From NCBI GenBank assembly GCA_039583875.1, contig CM077163.1, positions 107,021,213 through 107,085,212 of the forward strand: DNA of 64,000 nucleotides, given 5' to 3'. A model generated the notes under the pieces. The model did not search any database and was not told the DNA's origin. It saw nothing but the letters and a program-made list of their open reading frames with translations. This document shows, one piece after another, positions 33,873 to 44,484 of the stretch. The position numbers were made by a program, and so were the translations under genes. The number at the start of each line of letters is the position of its first letter. Position 1 is the first letter of the stretch. This DNA is from Platanthera guangdongensis. Taxonomy: Eukaryota > Streptophyta > Magnoliopsida > Asparagales > Orchidaceae.

Positions 33873-33881
33873 TATAAATAG
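33873..33881 (+). promoter_or_regulatory. TATA box for second antisense ORF
   Basis: TATAAATAG on the plus strand, about 110 bases before the ATG at 33992 and followed by a run of C. Confidence 0.55.
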
Positions 33882-33991
33882 AACCCCCCCCCCCCACCAA
33901 CCCCCGTACTACTGCCATAACGATTTACTTTTCTCTCTCTTCCTGCGCTTTTCCACTTTCCTGCTTGCGCTCCACCCATACTTCTGCGAGC

Positions 33992-34914
33992 ATGGGCAAG
34001 ACCAACCCTGACACCGACTGCCACTCCAAGTGCGCCCAACACTTCACTGACTACTGCTTCTTTGAGGGACACACAAGCGAGGCCGAGCTCGCTGAATTTG
34101 TTGGCGACCATGTGCTGCCAGGCTTCGAGGGATGCCGACCGAGGCAGTAGGAGGCCATCAACACTTTTTATGATGACGAGCTCGCCTTCCCGATCTCGCA
34201 CTTTGAGGTGGGGCTGTGCCTCCCCCTCTGGCCGGAGATCCGCCAGATTCTGAAATACTATGGTGTGGTGCCCGCGCAGCTGAATTCAAACGCCATCGCC
34301 ATGATGGTGGCGTACGCAAGCTACCTCCGCCGAGAGAGGATTGAGTTCAACCTGACGCAGTTCAGGAAGCTTTTCTCTTACAAGGCGACGCTGGATGATG
34401 TTGCCTACTTTATGGGCTCACTAATCAAGGTTCGCGAGATCGCAAACAAGCACCATAATTGGATGACCAGGATCGCCTTCATCAAGGGCGATCTCGACAA
34501 CATCCCTTACTCCCCCAGCAAAAGGGCGAGGATGTCTAAAGCACCACGGCCGTGTCCGCCCCCCCGACCGTGTCCTCCCTCCACAAGGACTTTGAGGTCG
34601 CCTTCCTGCGAAGGTGCCTCGACGCACTCCTCCATGTCCTGCCCATCCAAGGTACGGTCTACTTTGCTGCTTAGCTTGCCATATTTGCGAGCGAAACATT
34701 TCTAAGTTTTCCAAGTATTTATTATAGAGGAGCGGCTAATCCCCGTGAACCCGCCATTTGCGGACCCGAGATTGTACCCGGACCCTCTCGCTCGCATGAA
34801 CCAGCGGCGGCGGCCTGTCGAGACGAGGCAGCCTTCTCCAAACACTCATCCCGCAAGAGGTGGCCTAAGGATGCGGGGTCGAGCCCGCCCCATCGCCAAC
34901 AACTATCAAAAATG
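33992..34914 (+). pseudogene. antisense ORF 2, 'putative gypsy type transposon' domain
   Basis: ATG at 33992. The protein reads through a TAG at 34148-34150 (CAG in register with RQ*EAI) into a domain with HFEVGLCLPLWPEIRQILKYYGVVPAQLNSNAI and FNLTQFRKLFSYK. This is the pattern of the plant Transposase_28 / 'putative gypsy type transposon' family, in which a conserved FGLPLxPF...LLxxYGLxxxxLxPNSI core is common. Near 34540 the frame shifts; the continuing frame reads KDFEVAFLRRCLDALLHVLP to about 34650. A GT...AG interval 34652-34729 may be an intron, after which RPIANNYQK ends at a stop near 34914. Known members sit in Tat-lineage elements; the biochemical role is unknown. Confidence 0.65.
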
Positions 34915-35211
34915 ATGAGGAAAGTCGTGCCGGCTTCGCGGGGGAAACAACATCAACAACATCAATCCAGCCACAAATACATGAGCTCGCCTGAAGTCAT
35001 CCCTGATGCGTCGCCGGAGAGCCCGCTGAAGGAAATCACCAGCAAGTGGAGAAAGGGTGACGAGACTGATGAGTGCGATTATGATACGCTTTTTACTATC
35101 ATAATTGTAATCATGTCTGCTATTCCTACCTCATTCTGTAGTAATTTCGCGAGAAAAGTCAAAGAATTGTTTTATCATGATTAGGAGAGCACAGTTAGAA
35201 TCTTTGTTACT

Positions 35212-35216
35212 CCTTA
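35212..35216. repeat. left target duplication of the F array
   Basis: CCTTA, repeated at 61728-61732 just after the last LTR. It brackets the whole tandem array. Confidence 0.9.
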
Positions 35217-37522
35217 TGTAACGCCCCGAAACTCAAAGGAGCGAAGGGGGACGTTTTGGGCCAGTTTGGGTTCTGGCAGCAGGCACACGGCCTGGGACAC
35301 GGGCGTGTCCCAGGGCTTGTCAAGCGTGTGTCGACACTTAGCCGCGAAGTCGTCGAGATTTTCTCGACGATTCGCTGAGAATGGGCACACGGCCTGCGAC
35401 ACGGGCGTGTCGCAGGGCGTGTCGACCCGTGTCGACACTTAGCCGTGAAGTTGTCGAGTTTTACTCGACGATTCGTCGAGAATGGACACACGGCCTACGA
35501 CACGGGCGTGTCGCAGGGCGTGTCGACCCGTGTCGACGATCATCCCGGAGATTCGTCGAGATTCACTCGATGATCGTCGAGGCATGGCACACGGCCTAGG
35601 ACACGGGCGTGTCCAAGGCCGTGTCATCAAGTCGTCGATCTTCACTCGACGAAGTGTCCCGTGTACATGGCCTGGGGCCCAGGCGTGTCAAGGGGACACG
35701 GGCATGGACACGAGCGTGTCCTATAACCCGTGCAGTGCTCGGGTTGAAAATGGGGAAAAATCATGTGGTACACGGCCGGCTACACGGCCGTGTGAAGTGG
35801 AACACGGGCGTGTCAGCTCGAACACGGGCGTGGTCGATACCCGTGTGAGGTTCCAGGAGATACGATTTTGACGGCGAATGCGGCACACGGCCCTGGACAC
35901 GGGCGTGTGCCAGGCCGTGTTCGGTCCAGATTGGGCATTTCAGCCCCGAATCAAAGCCGTTCGTTTCCTTGTTTTGAGATCCAACGGCTGGGGGATGTTC
36001 CTGAAGGGATATACCCGTGGGTTGACTTAGAAATCCATCACTTTTCATACCTTGTTCTCTTTCTAAATACTTGGAGAGAGAGGAGAGCTAAGGGAAGAAG
36101 AAGGAGCTAGATCCGCCATTGGAGGAGCTTCAGAGATCCGAATCGCAAGCCGACTCCGGATCCACGGAGGCAACGCTAGTGCGGTGATTTCCATCCGATT
36201 ACTTTTCAATGACACCAAAGAGGAACTCAAGGGTAACGATCCTCATCTTGAGCACAAATAGCTCTCTTTCCTAGCATAGGAAGCCCGCTCTCGCGAGTTT
36301 GCGGAGAGTTGGAGGCGTTCCTTCGGGTAGATATGTAAAGTCCCCATTGTTTAGAGTCCGTATGCGAGAACGGACGTAGGCATGATGTGTGAAGCCTACC
36401 CGGACATGTTAGTCTGGATCGGTGATGTTGCATTGCATAAGGCCGGAGAAGACTCCGTGCTATTGGTTGTTTTTCGGGTTTTCTATGTGGTAGATTGCAG
36501 CAGGGAGCCTTGGGGACTAACCCAAAGGTGCACCCGGAAAACTGGGCGGATACGAGATCTTGCCAACTTGGTGGCTTGAGAGCCAACTTGAACATAACGG
36601 GGTTATGTGACTTGTGATGGAAATGGGACTCGGTGGAAGTTTGACCCGCGCAAATGACTTAAATTGCCGTTGCGATGTGAGCACGGGTTAGATGGAACCG
36701 TACCCGTTCTATGTCGTTCGGTTAAAGAGACCTAAAGGCACGTGGCACTTACCGTTGGCATAGAGTAGGGTCTTCGGCGGTTAATGGCTTAAATTGTCGT
36801 GACACAGGCCAGGAAGACAAATTGCTCATAGTTTTGGCCGTCTAAGTGGCGGTGGTGAGTCCGGAATGTTAATGGCTTTAATTGACGTGACATCGACCGG
36901 TTCACCGAGAATGTGCCCTGAGTGCACGGGGCGTGTGGCCGTACGAGCCAACGTCTGTGATGACATGTCTATGGTTATTTATATGCCTCGCTTATGCTAA
37001 TGAAATGCAGGGAAGGAGCATCGCCGGCTCGAGTTGGGGGCGGGATCGTTATAATTTGGTCAGCATTGCTGACCGTTGTCTTGTTTTGCCACCATGCGGT
37101 GGTTTGTTGCTTGCAGGTGCAGCTGGACCAAGCGGTCAATAGCGTGCTAAAGACCTTTTTGCGAAGCCGGCCCTCGAAGGCCCAAATGGAAATGTTTATT
37201 GCTTTATTCATGTATGACCGGCCTGCGTGCCGTGGTTTGTAAATCATGTAATATTCAAGTGAAACATTTTGTAAGGCCTTAAGACTTGTTTTGAGTATTT
37301 TGTAATAACATTCCTGTTTTGTACTAGTGGACATTCGTGCTCTAATGCTGGGTTCTTTGTTTACAACTTTTATAAACTGCTTCCGCTAGAATGCTCTGTG
37401 TAGGACGTTGAGATTGGTTGGATGGTTTCCATAACTAACCACCCGGTCTGTCTGTGGTATATGGCGTCGGGCCCCGGCCGGACCTACTGCTATATGCTAT
37501 TCGACGGATAGGGGGTGTTACA
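35217..37522 (+). repeat. left LTR of array F (LTR-a)
   Basis: TGTAACGCCCC...GGTGTTACA, 2306 bp. The first 700 bases hold the palindrome cluster (35275-35930): CACGGCCTGCGACACGGGCG / TGTCGCAGGGCGTGTC units alternating with TCGTCGAG...CTCGACGA units. By hand count it has about 64 differences from LTR-c. No gene inside; the many overlapping open frames over the cluster are low-complexity artefacts. Confidence 0.95.
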
Positions 37523-37525
37523 ATT

Positions 37526-37536
37526 TGGTATCAGAC
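37526..37536 (+). other. primer-binding site, F copy 1
   Basis: TGGTATCAGAC, three bases after the LTR; close to the initiator-Met complement. Confidence 0.8.
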
Positions 37537-37621
37537 TACTGGTTTTGGTCGGGCTTAGAGTGATTTCGTGGGCGAATTCTTTTTAAGGGGTGGTGAGGAC
37601 ATTGTGTGCGTCATCGTTATA

Positions 37622-37747
37622 ATGGTAAAAAGAACCCATGAATGTCCACTTAGGAATGAAAATACTCGTGTTTGAGGAACCTGCGTGTTCCTATAATTGT
37701 TGTTTGCAATTTATTTGGTCGCTTAACGGTGTTTTGTACCACTATAG
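37622..37747 (+). other. candidate start codon plus 5' intron of F gag
   Basis: The gag frame has no ATG: it opens at GTG (37748) directly after an in-frame TAG. Upstream, an ATG at 37622-37624 is immediately followed by a donor-like GTAAAAAG, and an acceptor-like TACCACTATAG ends at 37747. The interval (123 nt, AT-rich) would, if spliced, place ATG before the gag frame. The second copy has the same arrangement. Inference only. Confidence 0.35.
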
Positions 37748-38891
37748 GTGACCAAAAGTGGTGTTGGGTCGTCAGAACGCCGAGTTTCTGAGGCTAGTAG
37801 TGCACCGGATGTTGCTCATGCAACACCTCTGTCGGCTGAAAATATACGATTGGTGGCTGAAGCGGTGTTGGCCGTGATTAATGCGCAGCTTGGAAGGCAA
37901 GCGCAGCAGCCCGCTCCCGTGATGGAGCAAGAACCTCTGCAAGAGGCTGAGCCGAGGAGGGTGGAGCAAGTGGTTGTAGAACCGGTAGTGCCAAGGAGGG
38001 CAACTGAGAGGCAGCTAAAGCATGTAATGAGCTTTAACCCTCCGTTATTCTCGGGGTTGGGAACCCCATCTCAGGCTGAAGACTGGCTCTCCAGGGTGAA
38101 GAGAGTCATGACAGCGACGGAGACGGAGGAGTGGCAAATGACCACCATCGCTACGTTCCTTTTGGACGGTGAAGCGAGGATGTGGTGGGAAGGATTGGAG
38201 CTGCATCATTTGAGAGGCAGACAACTGATAGACGTTCCGATGGAAGAGTTCTCGGGATTGTTCTTAGCAAGATACCTCCCTTCTACTCAGAGGATTTCGA
38301 TGGAGAATGAATTTCTGAGGTTGGTTCAGGGTGAGAGGAGCGTGGATGAATATCTCCACGAGTTTACACGTCTGAGTCGTTATGCTAGCTCCACCATCAT
38401 GGATGAGGAGCGCAAGACTAATCGTTTCTATGAAGGATTGAGAGATGAGTTGAGACTACTACTGTCGGGGCCGATGATGCAGGGTTTCTTAACCTTGGTC
38501 AATACTGCCCGGTCCTTGGAGAAGGACATGAAAAATGTACAAGCGAAGAAAAGCTTGGGTGAGAAGAAATCTGAATACAAAGTGCCGACTAATTCAAAGT
38601 CCGGCTATCGGAGGTCTTTCAAGAAGCATAGGACTTCGGGTCCAGCTCCTTCTGGCGCTTCTGCGGCGACTACGGGTCGGACCCCGGGTGCGTGTTTTAC
38701 ATGTGGAAAGACGGGGCATTTCGCCCGTGACTGTTGGAGCGGACGTCCTAAGTCCGAGAGAAAGCCGGGAGCTACCTATGAAGAGATGGGAAAGGCGGTG
38801 GAGTCGACCGCATCCCATTATGCTCCGGCCCAACCAAGGGTCTACAATCTTGGCCAACATGAGGCCATTAAACAAGCTGATGTGGTGACAG
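37748..38891 (+). CDS. gag of F copy 1
   Basis: An uninterrupted gypsy gag of about 381 residues. The Ala/Glu-rich N-terminus (MEQEPLQEAEPRR) is followed by the Retrotrans_gag domain (FNPPLFSGLGTPSQAEDWLS at about 38032 to GLRDELRLLLSGPM near 38480) and one CCHC knuckle CFTCGKTGHFARDC at 38691-38732. It continues in the same frame into a short tail with a TAA at 38924-38926. I end it at 38891 because the tail is better explained as a 75-nt intron. Gag forms the virus-like particle in the cytoplasm and packages RNA. It differs from copy 2 by about 11 residues. Confidence 0.85.
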
Positions 38892-38966
38892 GTACGGGTT
38901 TATTTATAGCAAGTCAATTTATTTAAATACTTGTTATGCACATGTTACCTTACCACTGCTTGTTAG
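38892..38966 (+). other. candidate 75-nt intron at gag/PR border, F copy 1
   Basis: Starts GTACGG after ACAG and ends CTTGTTAG. It is about one third G+C, against about half in the flanks. It contains the only in-frame stop between gag and protease. Leaving it out gives the usual distance (about 14 residues) between the VVTG motif at the end of gag and the LFDTGAS protease motif. It is a multiple of three. No splicing evidence is available. Confidence 0.55.
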
Positions 38967-39330
38967 GATTTGTATTGATTTGTGAAAATCCGGCACGAGC
39001 ACTCTTCGATACGGGAGCTTCACACTCCTTCTTGTCCGAAGGATTTATATCACGCATCGGAGTCCCTTCTTCGATGGCGAAGGATAAGTTGGATGTGTTG
39101 TTGCCCAATGGGTGTTCGATGCGAGCGGATAGGATCTGTGATGTTAAGACTCGTATTGGGGAGCAGGAGTTCGACCTGCGGGCGTCTTTAATTCCGTTAG
39201 TGGAGTTCGACGTCATATTTGGCATGGACTGGCTCTCGGAGCAGCAGACCCATATAGATTGCGGTAGCAAGGAAGTTAAGCTGGAAGCGAGTCGTGAGAC
39301 GACGTTTATGGGCTCAAAGGGGTCGAGCAA
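38967..39330 (+). pseudogene. protease of F copy 1, interrupted by element G
   Basis: A retropepsin-type aspartic protease with the active-site motif LFDTGASHS at about 39003-39029 and the ILG-like helix region [14 protein letters not shown] near 39211-39252. It releases gag and the pol enzymes from the polyprotein. The frame is open until 39330, where element G is inserted; the reading frame resumes at 51124 after the duplicated AGCAA. Confidence 0.9.
39326..39330. repeat. left target duplication of element G
   Basis: AGCAA, repeated at 51119-51123. The uninterrupted target is visible in F copy 2 at about 56336-56340. Confidence 0.97.
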
Positions 39331-42300
39331 TGTAACGCCCCCGGTTTTTCTGTGTTTTGTTTGATTTTGGATTGGCATTACGATGACGCATTTCCGACCC
39401 TTCGCCGTTGTAGAGCGCGGTCCTAGCTCTGTAGGTTCCTTGTGTAGCCTGGTTGTAGCCAGTTGGCAAGTTTCCCCAGCTAGCCGGAGTCTGTTTTGGT
39501 GACTCGGTTGGGCCTCTTAGGGAAATGCTTGTGTTTTGGCTTCGGGAGGTGTTAGCCCGAGTGTTCGATCATCAGATGTTGTTTTCGACCTCGCCGTTGT
39601 TTTCGTGGCTTGGTTGTTTAGCTACGGTGCGAGTTTTGGTCGAAATCCGAGATCGTTTGCCTTCGCGTCGTTTCGGCGTTGTTTTGTTAACTGCATGTTT
39701 GTAATGTTTGCTGTGCTGTGCGTGGTCTGTTATGGCTGAGCTTGTAGGCTGGTGCCTTGTCTCTTGTTTGCTAGGTGTTAGCAGGTTTCTTTTCTGCGTA
39801 AGTTTGGGTGACACGGCCTGGGTCACGCCCGTGACCCAGGGCGTGTCGTGCTCGGGCAGAGCTCCCGTTTCTCCGGTCGACGAATTTTTGGTCGACGGGG
39901 TTTTTTTGTAGGAACACGGCCGTGACACGGGCGTGTCACGGGCGTGTCCCCCTTCGGTTCGTCGAGCTGCGCTCGATGGTCGTCAGGCGGTGTTTAGTGA
40001 GAACACGGCCCTGTCACGGGCGTGTCGTGTCGAACACGGGCGTGATATTGGGGCGTGTCTCTCTGTTCGACGATCGACGCTCCACGATCGACGGGCGGTG
40101 TTCGAGTTGGTACACGGCCTCTGACACAGGCGTGTCACAGGGCGTGTCCCTTGCTTCGTCGAGCGGAGATCGACTTTCGTCGAGTGGGTAGGTGCGTGAG
40201 TACACGCCCCGTGACACGGGCGTGTCGGGCCGTGTCACGGGCGTGTCCGGGGGGCGTGTCCCGTGTTTTCGTCGAGTAGAGATCGACGTTCGTCGAGTGT
40301 GTGAGTACACGCCCCGTGACACGGGCGTGTCGGTCCGTGTCACGGGCGTGTCTTGGGCGTGTTCCGTACCTTTTTTTTTCCTGAAATCGTCTTTTGTTGC
40401 CGTGATCTATTTTTCCTCCTCATTTTTCATCATTCCCGAGTCTGGAGAGCTTCCAGCGGAAGGGTTTTGAGAGGAGGCGGTGGTTGTTTTGGCCGGCGAT
40501 TTCGGGAAGGTTAGAGCCCGTTTTTCTCGTGTGATAGCGGATTCAGTTTGCTCTCGGCTAGATCTTCCCTTCCATGTAAGTTTTTCTTGATTTAGGGTTC
40601 GATTCCAGGAATTTCTAAATATCTGATTTCTTTCTTCCCTCAAGTTTTAGCTTTGGTCTTCTAGGTGGCCGATCTTGCCGCCGGAGCCAAGCCGTGGTGC
40701 GGCTGTTGTTTGTTGTTCCGAAGAGGTAGAGGCAAGTGGCCCCTTGCCCTTGCCAAATTTATTTCTAACCCTTGTTCTTTTTTATTTCTTCTGCAAAGCT
40801 CTGTTCTCTTTGTCCTTTTTCCTCCCTAGGGCAGCAGGTTAAGTTATTACATCAAGCTTTTAATCAAGTGCTGATTCTTCATTTCTTTTTCTGGAATTTT
40901 AATCAATGTTCTCTTTTGTCGGAGGTTTAGTGTCCAGTGGGTAGCTAGAGTTAGGGTGAGGTGGTTGTTAGTTACAGTTTAGGGTTAGTTGCGGTAGCTC
41001 CGAGTAGTTAGGACGGAACGGTGGGTTGAGATTAAATCTCCAACTCTCTGTTTTCGCGCATGAGAGGACTTAAGCTGCGATTTTAGCAAGACTTACGTTT
41101 ACCCTATGTGGAAAGCGCTGACAGCGTCGAGTGAGCCGAGCTCACTCCACGCCGTCACCTAGCTTAGGACTTGCGGCTAAGTATTTTTAGGCGTCAGGTG
41201 AGTGGAGTTTACTCAACGCTGCGTCGAGTGGGCTCGACATTTCCGTCTTGAGTTCTTGTGTACCTTAGGATTGTTAGTGTGACTTTTCCCTTCCTTTAGG
41301 GGGTGGTATTGGGTGTTCGGCAAATTTTTGCTTGCCGACTCTTGGGTTGTGGCAGGTGGTGGAGTTTTAGTGGCCTCTCGAGGGGTGGATTTTGACGTGG
41401 AGAGCTGTGGCCACCGCCTGTTTGCCCTGGTTTGGGTTGGTGTGTGGGACCCTAAAGCTGCCACTGGCGACCCCTTAGCCCTTTTTGTTGGATCTGATTT
41501 TGGTTATGTATTCAGATCCATGTTTTTGACCACTGCCACTTACCCACGTATTACGAATGTTAGACTCTTTTGTTGAGCTTGTTGCTTTTATTGCTCGCAC
41601 TTGGTGTGCTTTGATGTGCTTTAGACAGTGCTCTTTTCTTACTGTCATGCTCTTTCTTTTGCCTATAGCAGCTTGTTGTCGGGTTGGTAAACACTTCTTT
41701 TTGCTCTTAACTCTCATGCTTTATTTACACTTTTGATTATTTCCTTGCTGAGGTGTTCTTTTCTTGAATGCCTCAGGTCCAGGTTGTAGCCGGTTCAGCG
41801 GCTAGTTCTTTTGGAGGGGCTGGTTTGTGGCCTCTTGGGTAGCGGAGACAGCTGATCCCGATTCTGTGAGGTAGTTCTTTACTTTTCTGTATAGACATAC
41901 ATACTCACCAGTGGGTTCGTGTTAGGTTGTTGGCGCCCACTGGTGGCTTCTTGCGATGCTGGGTATGAACTTAAACTGCTGTTTTTGCCTATTAGTGGTT
42001 GTTTACTTGCTTCTGGGAAGGATTTTTGCTAGGTTGCCTGTTCGATATTTTAAACCCTAAAAGCATTATTATATGTATATCATGCATAGCATAATTATAA
42101 AACAAAGTCACTATATTTCCTTAGCGTAAAAAGACTACCTTTTTATATCTATTATATTCACTTTAGAGTCGTGCTTACCATGAGTTGTCCCTCGGGGACA
42201 CTCATGCTCACTAGGGTGTCAACTTAATTGAACCAAACTATTTTCTGCTGCGTATACTTATACTTTTAATTGTGGACTAGCTGATCCACCGTGCCGAGGG

Positions 42301-42478
42301 ATACGGCCAATCAACATAACTGCTCTTCTTTCATAATTAATCAACGATTTTCCTTAATTCTAAGGTCTGGAGTTTTGCCTGAGCGCGTGCAGTTATCCCC
42401 TGCACGGCGTGGCATCACGGCACGTGTTTTCTCTTGCTCTGATACGATTTTATCGTTGAGAAAATGCGGGTTGTGACA
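39331..42478 (+). repeat. 5' LTR of element G
   Basis: TGTAACGCCCCCGG...GGGTTGTGACA. A palindrome cluster at 39810-40360 mixes ACACGGGCGTGTC units with TTCGTCGAG...GATCGACG units. A second pair at 41117-41240 is of the third type (GCGTCGAGTGAGC...GCTCACTCCACGCC; GGCGTCAGGTGAGTGG...TTTACTCAACGC). Otherwise T-rich and non-coding. The apparent open frames here are repeated in the 3' LTR and show no protein family. Confidence 0.96.
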
Positions 42479-42480
42479 GT

Positions 42481-42492
42481 TGGTATCAGAGG
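42481..42492 (+). other. primer-binding site of element G
   Basis: TGGTATCAGAGG, two bases after the LTR; one base from the initiator-Met complement TGGTATCAGAGC. Confidence 0.9.
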
Positions 42493-42637
42493 GAGGTTGC
42501 TTGACAAATGGTCGGGCAACCTTTCCCCTTGTTTGCATTTGTGGTTAGCGTCATACCATACACACACCGATATGTCATCAGCACGTCTTGGCTAAAGCAC
42601 GAACACTACACTCATGAGCATAAAGAAGTATACGGGG

Positions 42638-42815
42638 CATATTATGTAGTATGGGATGCATAATATGTGTTTGTATATGGATCCACCATAGGAGGCAACA
42701 TGTGAGGGTTATGTAGTATGGGATGCATAACCTCACCACATGAATGCGGCTAGCACGTTTTCTTTTTTCGTTGCATGGGAATGTTATGTAGTATGGGATG
42801 CATAACATTTTCATG
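42638..42815 (+). promoter_or_regulatory. three covarying stem-loops in the leader of G
   Basis: The 12-base loop TAGTATGGGATG occurs three times (42647-42658, 42714-42725, 42789-42800), each closed by TATG/CATA. Outside that the stems differ but still pair: ATATTATG/CATAATAT, GTGAGGGTTATG/CATAACCTCAC (one bulged G) and CATGGGAATGTTATG/CATAACATTTTCATG (15 pairs with two G-U). Changed but still complementary stem bases with an identical loop suggest a selected RNA structure. The place, between primer-binding site and gag, is where packaging and dimerisation signals lie. The rest of the leader (42493-43166) shows nothing recognisable apart from GCATAGCA words. Confidence 0.75.
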
Positions 42816-43166
42816 TGTACGCCGCCCATGGCATGCATTAAGGCCTTTTTTTAGAATGCATAGCACATCATGCATAGCATAACATTTCATAAGCACAACG
42901 TGTTAAGCTAAAGATTTCCAAGATGACATATGTACACACATGGTTTTGAGTCAAAAAGAATACAAATACATGCATTCATGGTTTAGGCACATGAGTTAGT
43001 ATGATGGTGGTGAACCATCTTAGGTTAAGCATAACATCATCATGATAAAACAACTCCCAGAGCAAGTTTTGCGGTTGAAGTTCATATTTAAGTGTGTTTG
43101 TCTGTACCGGGTAGTTTTGTTCTAGCTGTTGGGCTAAGTTTCGTCTAAAGCTTGTGCGATTATAGG

Positions 43167-44391
43167 ATGGCGAGACGTCCTGCAACGAGGTCGACCCCCC
43201 AATCCGAGGGTGAGACGTCAGGAGCGCAGAGCGAGGCGTTGGTATAAAACCTGCGGCAGAGTAATGAGACCTTATCGAGGCAGGTGGTGGCTATGCAGGC
43301 TCAGATTCAGTCCCTTGTGGCAGTGGTGGCGGGACAGGCCCCGAGAGTTCCGGACCCCGCTGAGGGGGTAGCTGTTCCTGCCCCTCCTGCTCCTCCCGTG
43401 CCTTTGGTTGTTGTGCCCCCGGAGATGGCGTTTATATCCCAGTTTCAGCGACTGAGACCCCCTACTTATGATGGGCAAGCAGATTTCATGATTTTGGATG
43501 ACTGGCTGATTACTATTGAGGAGATGTTCTCTTATTCGGGGATTTCGGATGATCAGAGAGTGATGCTCGCTGCCTACCAGCTCAAGGGCTTAGCAAAGAA
43601 TTGGTGGTTGAGGGAGAAAGAGAGCTTGGTGGCAGGATGCTCTTGGGAGTTATTTAAGGGGATGCTGTTGAGTAAGTTTTTGCCTTCAGTCGAGAGGGAC
43701 CGGCTGATGAATGACTTTCTCCATTTGAAGCAGAGGAAACTCACGGTCAGTGAGTATGAGATTGAGTTCAGTAAGTTGAGTCGGTTTGCTCCTGGTCTGG
43801 TGAGTGTTGAAGCGGACCGAGTTAAGCGATTTCTGGGTGGACTGAGAAGTGACATTCAGCAGTTAGCGAATGCCTACGGTGCAGTCAGTTATGCCAGCGT
43901 GGTCGAAGCTGCCTTGAGGGTTGAGGCCATTGAGAATGCCAAGAATAGAGGTCAGCAGTTGTGGAAGGATAAGCGAAAGTCCGGTGGAGGGAAGAGACCT
44001 CAGGAACCCGATGCGGTCTCGAGAAAGAGGAGCAAAGAGGTTTGTAGTTTCTGTGGCCGACCAGGCCACCCCTTTGAGAAGTGCTTCAAAAGGTTTGGAG
44101 CGCAGAAGAAGGAACAGGTGCACGCAATTCAGGGTGCTCCCAGAGGAGACTTGGTGTGTGCCTTGCGTGGAAGGAAGGGGCATGAGGCTGCCCGTTGCTG
44201 GTCGAGAGATAAAGTCTGTTTTCAGTGTGGGCAGAAGGGTCATCTCAAGACAAAGTGCCCACAGTCCCAGCCTATTCTGCAGCCAGTACCCCTCCAGGCT
44301 TTGCCACCGCCTCAGCAATTGGATAGAGGAAAGGGGAAGCTGAATGTGCTTTCGGCAGACGAAGCATAGACTTCGACCCAGGTTATCTCAG
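43167..44391 (+). pseudogene. gag of element G
   Basis: ATG at 43167 (MARRPATRSTPQSEG). A TAA at 43245-43247 (likely from CAA) breaks the frame, which then runs on in the same phase. The Retrotrans_gag domain spans about 43440-43870 (LRPPTYDGQADFMILDDWLI...GLRSDIQQLAN). Three zinc knuckles follow: CSFCGRPGHPFEKC at about 44043-44084, a degenerate CALRGRKGHEAARC at about 44157-44198 and CFQCGQKGHLKTKC at about 44217-44258. A TAG at 44367-44369 is also a possible C-to-T change of CAG. I end the gene at the donor-like site at 44391. Confidence 0.88.
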
Positions 44392-44484
44392 GTTTGACTT
44401 CTCCTCAGTCGTTTCGTTATGATCCCTTTATGGTTGTAGTTTTCGTTTTAGCGTTTGTTTTCTTAGATGCGTGCGCTATTTTAG
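44392..44484 (+). other. candidate 93-nt intron at gag/PR border, G
   Basis: Begins GTTTGACT after CTCAG and ends GCTATTTTAG; T-rich throughout. Leaving it out restores the same gag-to-protease spacing as in F, at the same codon phase. Unlike in F it has no in-frame stop, so unspliced translation would also be possible, adding 31 hydrophobic residues not usual for the family. Confidence 0.45.

Larger units (their letters stand above)
31660..35211 (-). mobile_element. 3' part of a minus-strand Tat-type gypsy element
   Basis: Read on the minus strand: antisense ORFs (34914-32555, coded on the plus strand), polypurine tract, then a 719-bp LTR (32378-31660). Extra antisense ORFs between pol and the 3' LTR are known from the Tat lineage (Grande, Cinful, Retand). 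No pol or 5' LTR is in the window, so the element is truncated on its right, somewhere before the F array at 35217. The LTR end abuts the broken 3' LTR of B, so it landed there. Confidence 0.65.

Noticed and set aside
33992..34914. A host gene with its own promoter
   Set aside because: The domain pattern is the gypsy-associated Transposase_28 type, and the ORF lies just before a Tat-type polypurine tract and LTR in the known antisense position.
35270..35930. Overlapping open frames on both strands across the palindrome clusters (also 39810-40360, 48450-49000, 59480-60125)
   Set aside because: The frames arise from GC-rich repeats lacking stops. They give low-complexity RACHGRV-like peptides in several frames and no family signal.
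41313..41576. Open frame of 87 codons in the G LTR (also 49953-50216)
   Set aside because: It is present in both LTR copies only because the LTRs are identical here; no family resemblance, and it lies in non-coding LTR.
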